This document shows positions 37,080-45,999 of a stretch of 64,000 bases of DNA, piece by piece (within the stretch, counting starts at the first letter, position 1; each line of letters starts with the position of its first letter). The notes under the pieces are model-generated. The model was not told the DNA's origin, did not search any database, and saw only the letters and a program-made list of their open reading frames with translations. The translations under genes were made by a program, and so were the position numbers. This DNA comes from Candidatus Rhodoferax randersensis (GTDB lineage: Bacteria; Pseudomonadota; Gammaproteobacteria; Burkholderiales; Burkholderiaceae_C): assembly GCA_016718155.1 (NCBI GenBank), contig JADKEH010000013.1, positions 62,001 through 126,000 on the forward strand, read 5' to 3'.

Positions 37080-38582
37080 CTAGACGTTTTTCAGCCGCAA
37101 GGTCCAGGGAGTCTTGCTCCACGCCTCAACCTCTTCGCGCAACAGGTGGGCTGACTGCGGAAACGACTCGGGCCAGCCAGACCGGCAGGACAGCACAAAA
37201 CAGTCGTCCTGATCGGGACACACAGACAAGTTCAGGCCCGCGGTGTCGGGGTCGCGCCGGGCGTGGCAAAGAATAACGGCCACGCGCAATGCGAGCAGTT
37301 GGCTGACAAAACCCAGGTCGTTCAGTTGGACATCGAGTTTCCTGAGTTTGCCGCGATGGCCCAGCACCAGTTGGCCCAAGTGGTGCATTTCGGTCAGGGC
37401 GAAGCCCATCGCATCGGCATGTTCCAGAATGTAGGCGCCGTGTTTGTGGTACTCGCTGTGCGATATCCGCAAGCCGATCTCGTGGAGCTGCGCGGCCCAC
37501 GCCAGTTTGCGCTGGCCGCGTTCGGCCTGCTCCCCCTCGCGCCCCGCGAGTTGGGTAAACAACTGAATCGCCACGGCGCCGACGCGAGTGGCTTGCTGGG
37601 TGTCGACGGCGAACTTGATCGCCAGGCGGTCGATCGAGGCCGAGCGCAAGTCGGTCTGGTCCAGCGCGCGCTCCATCAGGTCATTGATCAGGCCGTGGCG
37701 CAGCCCGCCGGTGGCCTGCTCCATCTCGTTCAATTCAAACAAATCGAACAAGGCGCGCAAGATGCTCAGGCCGCCACCGATGATGGCGCGACGGTCGTCA
37801 CGCATGCCGTCAATGCGAAGTTTGTCGGCACTTTGTGCCTTCAGGAGTCGGTCCATCAACCAGTCCAGACCCTCGCGGGTGATTCGCCCGGCGGGCCAGC
37901 CCGCAGCGATCAGCACATCAACCACGGCACCGACGGTACCGGCAGACCCGTAGGCGGTGGACCAGGCGTCGCGCGGATAGACGCTGCGTACTTCGTCCAG
38001 CACCGCCTGAGCGGCGATTTCAGCCATCTCGAAGGCACGCGCCGTGAATTTGCCCTCGGGGAAGTATCGGGTTGACCAGGCAATGCTGCCCACCCGGTAG
38101 GACTCCATCACGCGCGGCGTGAAGCCCTGGCCAAGAATCAGTTCGGTCGAGCGCCCACCAATGTCGATGACGAGCCGCTTCTCGTCAGACTGAGGCAAGG
38201 AATGGGCGACGCCCTGGTAGATCAATCGCGCCTCTTCGCGGCCCGAGATCACGTCGATGGGAAATCCCAGAACAGCGGTTGCCGTCGCCAGAAATTCGTC
38301 GCGGTTGCGAGCCTCCCGCAGCGTCTGGGTGGCCACTGCACGGACTTCCCCGATCTGAAACCCGGCGATGCGCTCGCCAAATCGGGCCAGGCAGTCCCAG
38401 CCACGCTGCATGGCCTCGGGCGTCAGGTTGCGGTCAGCATCCAGGCCGCCGCCCTGGCGGACGGTTTCCTTGAGGTATTCGGAGCGCACAAACTGGCCGT
38501 GGTCGTAGCGACCAATCTCCAGGCGAAAGCTGTTCGATCCGAGATCGACAGCGGCTAGTCGGGTGCCGTTCTGCATGGTCAT
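37080..38582 (-). CDS. ppx: Exopolyphosphatase, Ppx/GppA family
   Basis: A 500-residue protein. The ASKHA phosphatase fold is shown by AAVDLGSNSFRLEIGRYD, GEVRAVATQTLREARN, GREEARLIYQGVAHS, VIDIGGRSTELILG and YGSAGTVGAVVDVL. The C-terminal HD-like half (HEIGLRISHSEYHKHGAYIL) matches Ppx. It hydrolyses polyphosphate or pppGpp, opposing PPK. The ATG at 38582 (MTMQNG) or 38576 could be the start; neither has a strong Shine-Dalgarno and the longer frame from 38705 enters the divergent promoter. It is divergent from the CheA-like kinase gene. Confidence 0.93.
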   Translation of the reverse strand: MTMQNGTRLAAVDLGSNSFRLEIGRYDHGQFVRSEYLKETVRQGGGLDADRNLTPEAMQRGWDCLARFGERIAGFQIGEVRAVATQTLREARNRDEFLATATAVLGFPIDVISGREEARLIYQGVAHSLPQSDEKRLVIDIGGRSTELILGQGFTPRVMESYRVGSIAWSTRYFPEGKFTARAFEMAEIAAQAVLDEVRSVYPRDAWSTAYGSAGTVGAVVDVLIAAGWPAGRITREGLDWLMDRLLKAQSADKLRIDGMRDDRRAIIGGGLSILRALFDLFELNEMEQATGGLRHGLINDLMERALDQTDLRSASIDRLAIKFAVDTQQATRVGAVAIQLFTQLAGREGEQAERGQRKLAWAAQLHEIGLRISHSEYHKHGAYILEHADAMGFALTEMHHLGQLVLGHRGKLRKLDVQLNDLGFVSQLLALRVAVILCHARRDPDTAGLNLSVCPDQDDCFVLSCRSGWPESFPQSAHLLREEVEAWSKTPWTLRLKNV

Positions 38583-38732
38583 TCTTTGAGGTGGTAGGGC
38601 AAGCATAGCAGTGCCCTGCGCGCACGCCGACGGGCGGCTTGCGGCGTGTGATTTGTGCCGGTCCGGACCGACTGTCACGAGGGATTCATACATGAAAGCG
38701 ATCATATTGTTTTAAAACTATATGACCAGTTC

Positions 38733-40772
38733 ATGAAAACGTCGTTTGGCCTGGGCAAATACCGCGATCTGCTGTTTGCAATCTTCCTGTTCGTGGTGCT
38801 GGATCTGGGGATCCTTGCCTTCAATTTCTTTGCGTCCATGGAGCTGGAGCGCGATGCCAGCCGAATCAATTCGGCCGGCGAGTTGCGCATGTTGACGCAA
38901 CAGATCACCAAGTCCCTATTGACGCTGCAGGCCGAGCAGAAGGCGCAGATGCCGACCCAGACCAGCATGGCCCAGCTGAACCAGGGGCACGCGGGCTTTG
39001 TCCGCGCACTGTCGGCACTGAAACTGTCCTTGGGCGAGGACATGGCCTTTGCCGGCTCGGGTGAGCAACTCGACGCCCTGCGCTTGGTACTGCAGAAGCT
39101 GGAGCGCGAATGGACCCCGCTGGGGGCAGTGATCGAGCCAGTCATTGCCGTCACCGAGCCCACGGTTGAGGACGCCGACATGGCTGTCACCAAGGCGGTG
39201 GCGCGCAATATTCGCCTGATGGCGCTGTGTGATGACCTGGCGCAGGGCGTGGAGGCAGCGGCCAACTTCAAGACCGGCCGCATGCGCGACATCCAGCTCG
39301 GCGCCATCGTGCTGGCGCTGTTGAATTTTGTCTACATCGTGTTCAAGTTTCTGCGCAAACTCAATGCCAGCGATGCCATCGCCGACGCCGCGCGGCGCGA
39401 GACCGACGACATCCTGCAAAGCGTGACCGAGGGGCTGATGCTGGTTCGCGCCGACGGCACGGTAGGTGGTCAACTGTCTGCGTCGGTAGGCCGGTTGTTC
39501 ATGCGGGAGGTCAAGCCGGGCATGAGTTTTCAGGACCTGTTGCGTGCCATGCTGCCGGCCGAACGCGCTGAAGAGGCCAGGAGCTTTCTGTCCCTGCTGC
39601 TGGATTCGAAGGTCAAGCCGGCCCTGCTCAGCCAGCTTGATCCACTCAAGGAGGTTCAGATTCTGCCGCCTCAGGGCTCGACCCAGGCCGGGCACTTTCT
39701 GACCTTTCAGTTTACGCAGGTACGCGACGCAGGCCTGATCAAGGAACTGCTGGTGACGGTGTTTGACGTGACCCAAAAAGTGCAGTTGCAGCGCGATCTG
39801 GTCGCCACGCAGGAGGCCGCTCGCAGCGATGTGGAAGACCTGATCAACGTGCTGGAACGTGACCCCGCGCTGTTGCACGACTTCCTGCTGGGCGCGCACG
39901 GGCGGCTGGCCGAGCTCAATCAGGGCATGCGCGAGGTGGGCCACCTGCCGAGGGACTACCGGGCGCTGGTCAAGCAGGCCGCGCTGGTCGTCCATGGCAT
40001 CAAGGGGGAAGGCTCCGCGCTGTCGCTGTCGGCGGTCACGCGCCAGGCGCACCGCATGGAAGATGTGCTCGCGCCGCTGCAGAAGCGCACCGATCTGGTC
40101 GGCGAGGATCTGATTCCGGTCGTGTTTGAGCTGTCGCGCCTGCAAGAGCAGGTGGACCGCTTGCAGCGGGTGTTTGGCCGCGTGGGCAAGGTGGTGGCGC
40201 TGAGTCCGGTTGACGACGCCAGACAGCTCTCCGCCATGGTTGACAACTTGCGCGACCTGTCGGAGCGGGTGGCCCAGTCACAGAGCAAGCAGGTGCGCCT
40301 GAACACCACCTTGCTGGAGCAGACCTTGCCAGCGGACGTGAGTCAGTTCCTGCGCGAGGCGCTGCCACAACTGGTGCGCAATGCCGTGGTGCATGGCATC
40401 GAGTCACCGGACGAGCGCGTCAGGCTGGGCAAGTCTCCCGTGGGCGAGTTGAAGCTGGATATTGACCGCGTTGACCCGCAGACCATCCGTGTCACGGTCA
40501 GTGACGATGGGCGCGGCATCGACGCACCGCAGGTGCGGGAGCGCGCGGCCCAGTTCCGCGCCGAAGCGGCGGGCATGACCGATTCGCAGGTGTTGGGGCT
40601 GATCTTCGATCCGCAGTATTCGTCCGCCACGGAAGTCACCGAGCACGCCGGGCGTGGCGTCGGTCTGGCCTTGGTGCGGCAGTTGGCACAGGCTGCCGGC
40701 GTGAAGCTGCGGGTATTGACGCGCGCCAACCGCTACACCCGATTTGTGCTGCACTTCTCGGTGGCGGCATGA
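38733..40772 (+). CDS. Membrane histidine kinase, PilJ-type sensor with HPt and CheA-like ATPase domains
   Basis: A 679-residue protein. Membrane helix at about residues 10-30; a periplasmic PilJ/NarX-type four-helix sensor (INSAGELRMLTQQITKSLL); second helix near 190; a PAS-like segment (DDILQSVTEGLMLVRADG). An HPt domain has H421 in VVHGIKGEGSALSL. The CheA-type dimerisation/ATPase block has LVRNAVVHGIESPDERVRLG, VSDDGRGIDAPQVRERA and TEHAGRGVGLALVRQLAQ. There is no CheW-like P5 domain, so it is not a chemotaxis-array CheA. It overlaps the CheY gene by ATGA. The start at 38733 precedes the first helix; upstream codons lie in the promoter. Confidence 0.9.
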   Translation: MKTSFGLGKYRDLLFAIFLFVVLDLGILAFNFFASMELERDASRINSAGELRMLTQQITKSLLTLQAEQKAQMPTQTSMAQLNQGHAGFVRALSALKLSLGEDMAFAGSGEQLDALRLVLQKLEREWTPLGAVIEPVIAVTEPTVEDADMAVTKAVARNIRLMALCDDLAQGVEAAANFKTGRMRDIQLGAIVLALLNFVYIVFKFLRKLNASDAIADAARRETDDILQSVTEGLMLVRADGTVGGQLSASVGRLFMREVKPGMSFQDLLRAMLPAERAEEARSFLSLLLDSKVKPALLSQLDPLKEVQILPPQGSTQAGHFLTFQFTQVRDAGLIKELLVTVFDVTQKVQLQRDLVATQEAARSDVEDLINVLERDPALLHDFLLGAHGRLAELNQGMREVGHLPRDYRALVKQAALVVHGIKGEGSALSLSAVTRQAHRMEDVLAPLQKRTDLVGEDLIPVVFELSRLQEQVDRLQRVFGRVGKVVALSPVDDARQLSAMVDNLRDLSERVAQSQSKQVRLNTTLLEQTLPADVSQFLREALPQLVRNAVVHGIESPDERVRLGKSPVGELKLDIDRVDPQTIRVTVSDDGRGIDAPQVRERAAQFRAEAAGMTDSQVLGLIFDPQYSSATEVTEHAGRGVGLALVRQLAQAAGVKLRVLTRANRYTRFVLHFSVAA

Positions 40773-41143
40773 CAGCGTGTACCTTGATGATCGTGGACGA
40801 CTCCGCAATCATGCGCAACCGCATTGCACGCCTGTGCGCAAAGCCGGGCCTGGAGGGGGTCACAGTGGTGGCCATGGCGGGCGACGGCGCCCAGGCCCTG
40901 GAGCGCGCGGCCCTGGTCAAGCCTGATCTGGTCACGATGGATCTGACCATGCCGGTGATGGACGGCCCGGCCTGCCTGCAGGCGCTGCGCGAGGTGTTGC
41001 CCCAGGCGCGGGTGTTGGTGGTCTCGGCCCTGAGTGACCGCGCCACGGCGCTGCAGGCCCTGACCAAAGGCGCCCACGGCTTTCTGCTCAAACCGTTTTC
41101 GGATCAGCAATTGATTGAGTCCCTGCAGGAACTGATGTCATGA
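40769..41143 (+). CDS. CheY-like response regulator
   Basis: A 124-residue single receiver domain: acidic pair D10/D11, phosphoacceptor D58 in DLVTMDLTMPVMDG, conserved Ser in VVSALSD and K108 in FLLKPF. It has no output domain, so it acts by protein contact or passes phosphate on. Its start overlaps the kinase stop and its stop overlaps the next start (both ATGA), giving a tightly coupled three-gene unit in which it should receive phosphate from the CheA-like protein. Confidence 0.93.
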   Translation: MTACTLMIVDDSAIMRNRIARLCAKPGLEGVTVVAMAGDGAQALERAALVKPDLVTMDLTMPVMDGPACLQALREVLPQARVLVVSALSDRATALQALTKGAHGFLLKPFSDQQLIESLQELMS

Positions 41144-41610
41144 GTACCACCGCCTTGAAGCCCGCCGACATCAAAGTCTTTTCGGACGCCGCCATGGCCT
41201 TCTTTGGCCACACCACCGACAAACGCGCCGCAGTCAAGACCGCTTACCTGATGGACCGGCGCGACGCCGTGGTCTGGAGCGATTTCCAGGGCATGATCGA
41301 GCTGGGTGGCCGCTACCGTGGCAGCGTGGCGTTCTCGGCGCCACGTGGGTTGCTGTCCCACGTGCTCTTGTTGATCGGCGAGGGCGACTATTCGGACGCC
41401 AGCCACCGAGACATCGTGGGCGAAATTGCCAACCAGATGTCGGGCTACGCCCGACGTCACTTCGGGCAAACGATGGACATATCGCCGCCGCGCATCCTCA
41501 CCAAACCAGGCGACCTGACCGACGTGGCGCCCGGCGCGGTGCCATTTGTGATCCCGCTCATGTGGGAGCGTTATGAAGCCAATCTGGTGGTGCGCATGAC
41601 GTCCGTATGA
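41140..41610 (+). CDS. CheX-like CheY phosphatase
   Basis: A 156-residue protein. Two CheC/CheX-type strands lead to DIVGEIANQMSGYARRHFG, in which E95 and N98 form the ExxN dephosphorylation motif (E96/N99 in Thermotoga CheX, from memory). GSVAFSAPRGLLSHVLLL and VPFVIPLMWERYEANLVV match the CheX beta sheet. It should dephosphorylate the CheY protein encoded directly upstream and so complete a kinase-regulator-phosphatase circuit. Confidence 0.85.
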   Translation: MSTTALKPADIKVFSDAAMAFFGHTTDKRAAVKTAYLMDRRDAVVWSDFQGMIELGGRYRGSVAFSAPRGLLSHVLLLIGEGDYSDASHRDIVGEIANQMSGYARRHFGQTMDISPPRILTKPGDLTDVAPGAVPFVIPLMWERYEANLVVRMTSV

Positions 41611-41631
41611 ATTCACGCCAGCGCCGCGAAT

Positions 41632-41649
41632 TTGTCATACCACTGACAC
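41632..41649 (+). promoter_or_regulatory. Candidate PHO box upstream of the MliC-like lipoprotein gene
   Basis: TTGTCATACCACTGACAC is a 7-4-7 heptamer pair with one mismatch to CTGTCAY in each half, 52 bp before the lipoprotein start. Weaker than the ppk1 site, and no clear -10 follows at the ideal distance. Confidence 0.5.
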
Positions 41650-41700
41650 ACGTCTGCGTGACAGTACTGCTTTCCCCAACCCCTTTTTTGGAGATTTCCA

Positions 41701-42015
41701 ATGAAATTGATCGTTGTTGCCGCCTTGTCCGCGATTTCCGTGTTGTCCGCCTGTGGATCGAAGCCGATGGCTCCGGCCGGCATGAAGGCTGGCGCCTTTG
41801 TCAGCTACCAGTGTGAGGGCGGCAAACGCCTGCAGGCCCGCCTGGCCGACGATGGCAGCACCGTGCGTGTGCGCCATGAGGGTGGTTATGAGCTCGACCG
41901 CAAGGGCGATGGCGTCTACGAGGGCGAAGGCTTCAAGCTGGTTGCCGCCGGTGGTGGTGCCCTGGAGCTGATGCACCACGGCAAGCCGATGGCGCGTAAT
42001 TGCAAGCCTGTTTGA
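41701..42015 (+). CDS. MliC/PliC-like lysozyme-inhibitor lipoprotein
   Basis: A 104-residue lipoprotein with lipobox LSAC at residues 15-18. The mature part (FVSYQCEGGKRLQARLADDG, then GFKLVAAGGGALELMHHGK and NCKPV) follows the beta-barrel pattern of C-type lysozyme inhibitors: F-x-C near the start, a closing cysteine and a small hydrophobic loop before it. Preceded by TGGAGA. It lies between the CheX gene and pstS and may belong to the phosphate regulon through the candidate PHO box at 41632. Confidence 0.72.
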   Translation: MKLIVVAALSAISVLSACGSKPMAPAGMKAGAFVSYQCEGGKRLQARLADDGSTVRVRHEGGYELDRKGDGVYEGEGFKLVAAGGGALELMHHGKPMARNCKPV

Positions 42016-42018
42016 TAG

Positions 42019-42047
42019 TTGTCACCAAACCGTCACACAAAGGTCAT
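42019..42047 (+). promoter_or_regulatory. PHO box (three heptamers) upstream of pstS
   Basis: Heptamers TTGTCAC (42019), CCGTCAC (42030) and AGGTCAT (42041) are spaced 11 bp apart, the periodicity of PhoB dimers. A -10-like TACGAT begins at 42047, 11 bp after the second heptamer. The site begins 3 bp after the MliC-like stop and 68 bp before pstS, and should drive the whole pst operon under phosphate starvation. Confidence 0.88.
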
Positions 42048-42086
42048 ACGATCGTGACAACCCCAGTCATTACCCGAGGAAACACC

Positions 42087-43079
42087 ATGATTCAATCCGT
42101 TACCAAGTCCGTGCTGGCCACGACGGCGCTCGCGCTGTTTGGCCTGTCCGCCCAAGCTCAAGTGATCAAAGTGGACGGCTCCAGCACGGTGTATCCCATC
42201 ACCGAAGGCGTCGCCGAAGAATTCCAAAAGGCCAACAAGGGCCTGAAAGTGACTGTTGGTGTCTCCGGCACCGGCGGTGGTTTCAAGAAGTTCTGCCGCG
42301 ATGAAACCGACATCCAGGACGCATCGCGCCCCATCCTCAAGTCCGAAATGGACCTGTGCAAGGCGGCTGGCGTCGAGTACTACGAACTGCCGGTGGCCTT
42401 TGATGCGCTGACGGTGGTGATCAACCCGAAGAACACCTGGCTGAAGCAGGCCACCGTGGCCGAACTCAAGAAGATGTGGGAACCGGCTGCCCAAGGCAAG
42501 ATCATGCGTTGGAACCAGATCAACCCGACCTGGCCGGATCAGCCGATCAAGCTGTTCGGTGCCGGTGCTGATTCGGGCACCTTTGACTACTTCACCGAGG
42601 CGATCGTCGGCAAATCCAAGTCCAGCCGTGGCGACTTTACCGCCTCTGAAGACGACAATGTGCTGGTGCAGGGCGTTGCCGGCGACGTGAACGCCATCGG
42701 TTATTTTGGCTACGCCTACTACGCCGAGAACACCGGCAAGCTCAAGGCTTTGGCGATTGTCGAGAAAGACGGCAAACCGGCCGTGTTGCCCAATCAGACA
42801 ACCGTGCTGGACGGCAGCTACCAGCCTCTGGCACGCCCGATCTTCATCTACGTCAAGGTCAAGTCGCTACAAAAGCCCGAAGTCAAGAAGTTTGTGGACT
42901 TCTATATGGCCAACGCCGCCAAGATGGCGACCGAAGTCAAGTACGTCAAGCTGCCCGAGGCGATCTACAAGGCCAACCAGGAGCACATGGCCAAAGGCAA
43001 GAAGGGCACCATGTTTGGCGGCAAGAACGAAGTAGGCGTGCGCATCGAAGAGCTGGTCAAGCGCGAAGCGACGTTCTGA
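42087..43079 (+). CDS. pstS: Phosphate ABC transporter substrate-binding protein
   Basis: A 330-residue periplasmic protein: signal peptide cleaved after LSAQAQ, then VIKVDGSSTVYPITEGVAEE, GVSGTGGGFKKFCRDETDIQ, ADSGTFDYFTEAIVG and VNAIGYFGYAYYAEN, the phosphate-binding loops of the PstS family with TGGG and SGTF. The start at 42087 has a GAGGA Shine-Dalgarno; the longer frame from 42000 runs into the PHO box. It captures phosphate for PstCAB and is first in the operon. A REP-like palindrome separates it from pstC. Confidence 0.95.
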   Translation: MIQSVTKSVLATTALALFGLSAQAQVIKVDGSSTVYPITEGVAEEFQKANKGLKVTVGVSGTGGGFKKFCRDETDIQDASRPILKSEMDLCKAAGVEYYELPVAFDALTVVINPKNTWLKQATVAELKKMWEPAAQGKIMRWNQINPTWPDQPIKLFGAGADSGTFDYFTEAIVGKSKSSRGDFTASEDDNVLVQGVAGDVNAIGYFGYAYYAENTGKLKALAIVEKDGKPAVLPNQTTVLDGSYQPLARPIFIYVKVKSLQKPEVKKFVDFYMANAAKMATEVKYVKLPEAIYKANQEHMAKGKKGTMFGGKNEVGVRIEELVKREATF

Positions 43080-43122
43080 CTTTCATGAATCCAGATCGGT
43101 GCTCCACATCATGTATGAGCAC

Positions 43123-43201
43123 CGTCATTGCGAGACGCGAAGCGACGTGGCAATCCATGCAGCCGGGAGCCATGGATTGCTTCACTGCGTTCGCAATGAC
43201 G
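43123..43201. repeat. REP-like palindrome, copy 3, between pstS and pstC
   Basis: Left arm 43123-43157 contains CGAAGCGACGTGGCAATCCA; right arm 43173-43201 reads TGGATTGC ... GCAATGACG. The ends match copies 1 and 2 while the middle differs. The hairpin lies in the pst transcript just after pstS, where it may stabilise the pstS message or reduce read-through. Confidence 0.8.
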
Positions 43202-43259
43202 ATTATTTTCCCGTTAACAGCCGTGGCGTGTGAACCACCTTATCACTGCAAAACCTACA

Positions 43260-44225
43260 ATGACCGCCTCAGCTACTGCGGACCGTATTGTGACTACTGA
43301 GCGACTCACCGGTGCTGCGCGCCTGGCTGAATTGGCGGCCATCAAGGCCAAGCGCAAGCGCACCGATCGCATTGTCGAGTTGCTGCTCTTGTCCGCGGCT
43401 TGCGTCTCGGTGTTCACGACACTGGGCATCGTCTACATCCTGCTCAAAGAATCGCTTGTTTTCTTTAACTCGGTTCCCCTGTGGGACTTTCTGACCGACA
43501 GCCAATGGACGCCGCTGTTTGACGACGCGCACTTCGGCATTGCCGTGTTGCTGGCCGGTACCGTGTCAAGCTCGCTGGTGGCCTTGCTGATTGCCATCCC
43601 GCTGGGCACCATCATTGCCATCTACCTGTCGGAATTCGCTGGTTACAAGACGCGAGAGTTCCTCAAACCGGTGCTGGAGATGCTGTCAGGCGTTCCAACC
43701 ATCATCTATGGCTACTTTGCCTTGCTGGTGGTCACACCCTTGCTGCAAAAAATCTATCCCGGTTTGCCCACGTTCAGCATTCTGTCGGCCGGCATTGTCA
43801 TGGGCATCATGATCATTCCCTACGTGTCCTCGCTGTCGGAGGACGCCATGCGGGCCGTGCCGATGAGTCTGCGCGAGGGCTCCTACGCCATGGGCGCCAC
43901 GCGGTTCCAGACCGCCACCCGGGTGGTGGTGCCAGCGGCGTTCTCCGGCATTGCCTCGGCTTACATTCTGGGCATATCGCGGGCGGTCGGTGAAACCATG
44001 ATTCTGGCGGTGGCCGCTGGCATGCAGCCCAACCTGAGCCTCAATCCGCTGGAGCCCGCTGCCACCATCACGTCCTACATCGTGCAGGTGGCCCTGGGCG
44101 ACCTGCCGCACGGTAGCGTCGGTTACCAGACCATCTTTGCGGCTGGCCTGACCTTGATGCTGATGACGCTGATGTTCAACATGCTGGGCTATTGGCTGCG
44201 GCGCAAATACCGCGAGGTCTATTGA
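43260..44225 (+). CDS. pstC: Phosphate ABC transporter permease PstC
   Basis: A 321-residue inner membrane permease with six helices. Characteristic stretches are LLAGTVSSSLVALLIAIPLG, YLSEFAGYKTREFLKPVLEM, LSGVPTIIYGYFAL, the EAA loop around MRAVPMSLREGSYAMGATRF, and ISRAVGETMILAVAAG. The ATG at 43260 is preferred; a GTG at 43230 in the same frame is possible and neither has a strong Shine-Dalgarno. It overlaps pstA by one base (TGATG). Confidence 0.95.
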   Translation: MTASATADRIVTTERLTGAARLAELAAIKAKRKRTDRIVELLLLSAACVSVFTTLGIVYILLKESLVFFNSVPLWDFLTDSQWTPLFDDAHFGIAVLLAGTVSSSLVALLIAIPLGTIIAIYLSEFAGYKTREFLKPVLEMLSGVPTIIYGYFALLVVTPLLQKIYPGLPTFSILSAGIVMGIMIIPYVSSLSEDAMRAVPMSLREGSYAMGATRFQTATRVVVPAAFSGIASAYILGISRAVGETMILAVAAGMQPNLSLNPLEPAATITSYIVQVALGDLPHGSVGYQTIFAAGLTLMLMTLMFNMLGYWLRRKYREVY

Positions 44226-45154
44226 TGTCTTCCCACTCTGATCGCGCCGTCGAGTTGCGCAAAATTATCAAATCGCACAAACGCTGGGACATCATGTTTG
44301 GCTTGGTGGGCCTGGCCGCCATGGCGGTCGGCATCTTGACCTTGGTGGCCTTATTCACGCAGATGGTGATCGAGGGTTACCCGCGCCTTAGCGCCGAATT
44401 CTTCACCAACTTTCCGTCACGCCGGGCCGGCCAGGCGGGCATTCTGTCGGCTTGGGTCGGGTCGTTTTTTGTGATGATCGTGACCGCCTTGTTTGCAATT
44501 CCGGTGGGAATTGCCAGCGCCATCTATCTGGAGGAATACGCCCGCAAGAACTGGTTCACCGATGTGATCGAAATCAACATCAGTAACCTGGCGGGCGTGC
44601 CCTCCATCGTTTATGGCTTGTTGGCGTTGGGCTTGTTCGTGTATGCCTTTGGTCTGGGGCAAAGCATTTTGTCCGCCGGGCTGACGCTGGCCCTGCTGAT
44701 CCTGCCGATCGTGATCGTCACCACCCGTGAAGCGCTGCGCTCCATTCCGCAAGTGGTGCGCGAGGGCGCCTACGCCTGTGGCGCCACCAAATGGCAGGTG
44801 ACGAGCGACCATTTGCTGCCCTACAGCACGCCCGGCATCCTGACTGGCGTGATCATCGGCCTGTCGCGCGCCATCGGCGAGACCGCGCCCATCATCACCA
44901 TTGGTGCCCTGACCTTCATCGCCTTCCTGCCGCCGGTGCCCTTTACCGGCGAGCCTGCCGCTGGAATGTTTGACTGGCTGTTTTCGCCGTTTACCGTGAT
45001 GCCAATCCAGATTTTCAACTGGACCTCGCGACCCGACCCGGCGTTCCAGGCCAACGCGGCGGCGGCCAGCCTGGTGCTGGTGGTCCTGACGCTGGGCATG
45101 AACGGCTTGGCCATCTGGCTGCGCTACCGGCTGCGCAAGAACATCAAGTGGTAA
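44225..45154 (+). CDS. pstA: Phosphate ABC transporter permease PstA
   Basis: A 309-residue permease paired with PstC. Six helices; conserved YLEEYARKNWFTDVIEINIS, NLAGVPSIVYGLLALGLF, the EAA loop at LRSIPQVVREGAYACGATKW, and LSRAIGETAPIITIGALTFI. The start codon overlaps the pstC stop, so the permeases are made together. A 48-bp gap precedes pstB. Confidence 0.95.
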   Translation: MSSHSDRAVELRKIIKSHKRWDIMFGLVGLAAMAVGILTLVALFTQMVIEGYPRLSAEFFTNFPSRRAGQAGILSAWVGSFFVMIVTALFAIPVGIASAIYLEEYARKNWFTDVIEINISNLAGVPSIVYGLLALGLFVYAFGLGQSILSAGLTLALLILPIVIVTTREALRSIPQVVREGAYACGATKWQVTSDHLLPYSTPGILTGVIIGLSRAIGETAPIITIGALTFIAFLPPVPFTGEPAAGMFDWLFSPFTVMPIQIFNWTSRPDPAFQANAAAASLVLVVLTLGMNGLAIWLRYRLRKNIKW

Positions 45155-45202
45155 CTCGATTGACCAACTCCCTGCTTTTTTCACTTTAGAAATCTATTCC
45201 CT

Positions 45203-45997
45203 ATGGCATCCACCATCACCATTCCCGATAACGCGCCGGCCCTCAAGGCCGCGTCCAAGAACCTTGATTTTTACTACGGTAGCTTCAAGGCGCTCAAAGC
45301 GGTCAGCATGCCGATCTACGAGAACAAGGTCACGGCGCTGATCGGACCCAGCGGTTGTGGCAAGTCCACCTACCTGCGTTGCTTCAACCGCATGCACGAT
45401 CTCTATCCCGGCCACCGCTATGACGGCAAGATCGAGCTGTACCCCGATGATGTGGACATCCTGGACCACGCCGTGGACCCGATCGAGGTGCGCATGCGTA
45501 TCTCCATGGTGTTCCAGAAGCCCAACCCTTTTCCGAAGTCGATCTTTGAGAATGTCGCTTACGGCCTGCGTGTGCGCGGCGAGAAGTCGCAGTCCTTCCT
45601 GGAAGACAAGGTGGAAGTGGCGCTTAAATCCGCCGCGATCTGGAACGAGGTCAAGGATCGCATGCAGGAGTCGGCCACCAACTTGTCGGGTGGTCAGCAG
45701 CAGCGCCTGTGCATCGCCCGGTCCCTGGCGACCGACCCTGAGATCATCCTGTTTGACGAGCCAACCTCGGCGCTTGATCCGATTGCGACCGGTAGTATTG
45801 AAGAGCTGATTGGCGAGCTCAAGCACAAGGTCACGATCCTGATCGTGACCCACAACATGCAGCAGGCCGCGCGCGTGTCGGATTTCGTGTCGTACATGTA
45901 CCTCGGCGAGATGGTCGAGTACGGTGCCACCAGCGACATCTTCATGAAGCCCAAGCGCCAGGAGACGGAAGATTACATTACAGGAAGGTTCGGTTAA
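45203..45997 (+). CDS. pstB: Phosphate ABC transporter ATP-binding protein
   Basis: A 264-residue ABC ATPase. Walker [14 protein letters not shown]-loop [20 protein letters not shown] (PstB-specific PNPFP), signature [16 protein letters not shown], Walker [14 protein letters not shown] and H-loop [14 protein letters not shown] are all intact. It powers PstCA; phoU follows after 2 bp. Confidence 0.97.
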   Translation: MASTITIPDNAPALKAASKNLDFYYGSFKALKAVSMPIYENKVTALIGPSGCGKSTYLRCFNRMHDLYPGHRYDGKIELYPDDVDILDHAVDPIEVRMRISMVFQKPNPFPKSIFENVAYGLRVRGEKSQSFLEDKVEVALKSAAIWNEVKDRMQESATNLSGGQQQRLCIARSLATDPEIILFDEPTSALDPIATGSIEELIGELKHKVTILIVTHNMQQAARVSDFVSYMYLGEMVEYGATSDIFMKPKRQETEDYITGRFG

Positions 45998-45999
45998 TC

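Noticed and set aside
38672..38689. Possible PHO box before the CheA-like kinase gene (CTGTCAC GAGG GATTCAT)
   Set aside because: Only the first heptamer fits; the second differs too much to call.
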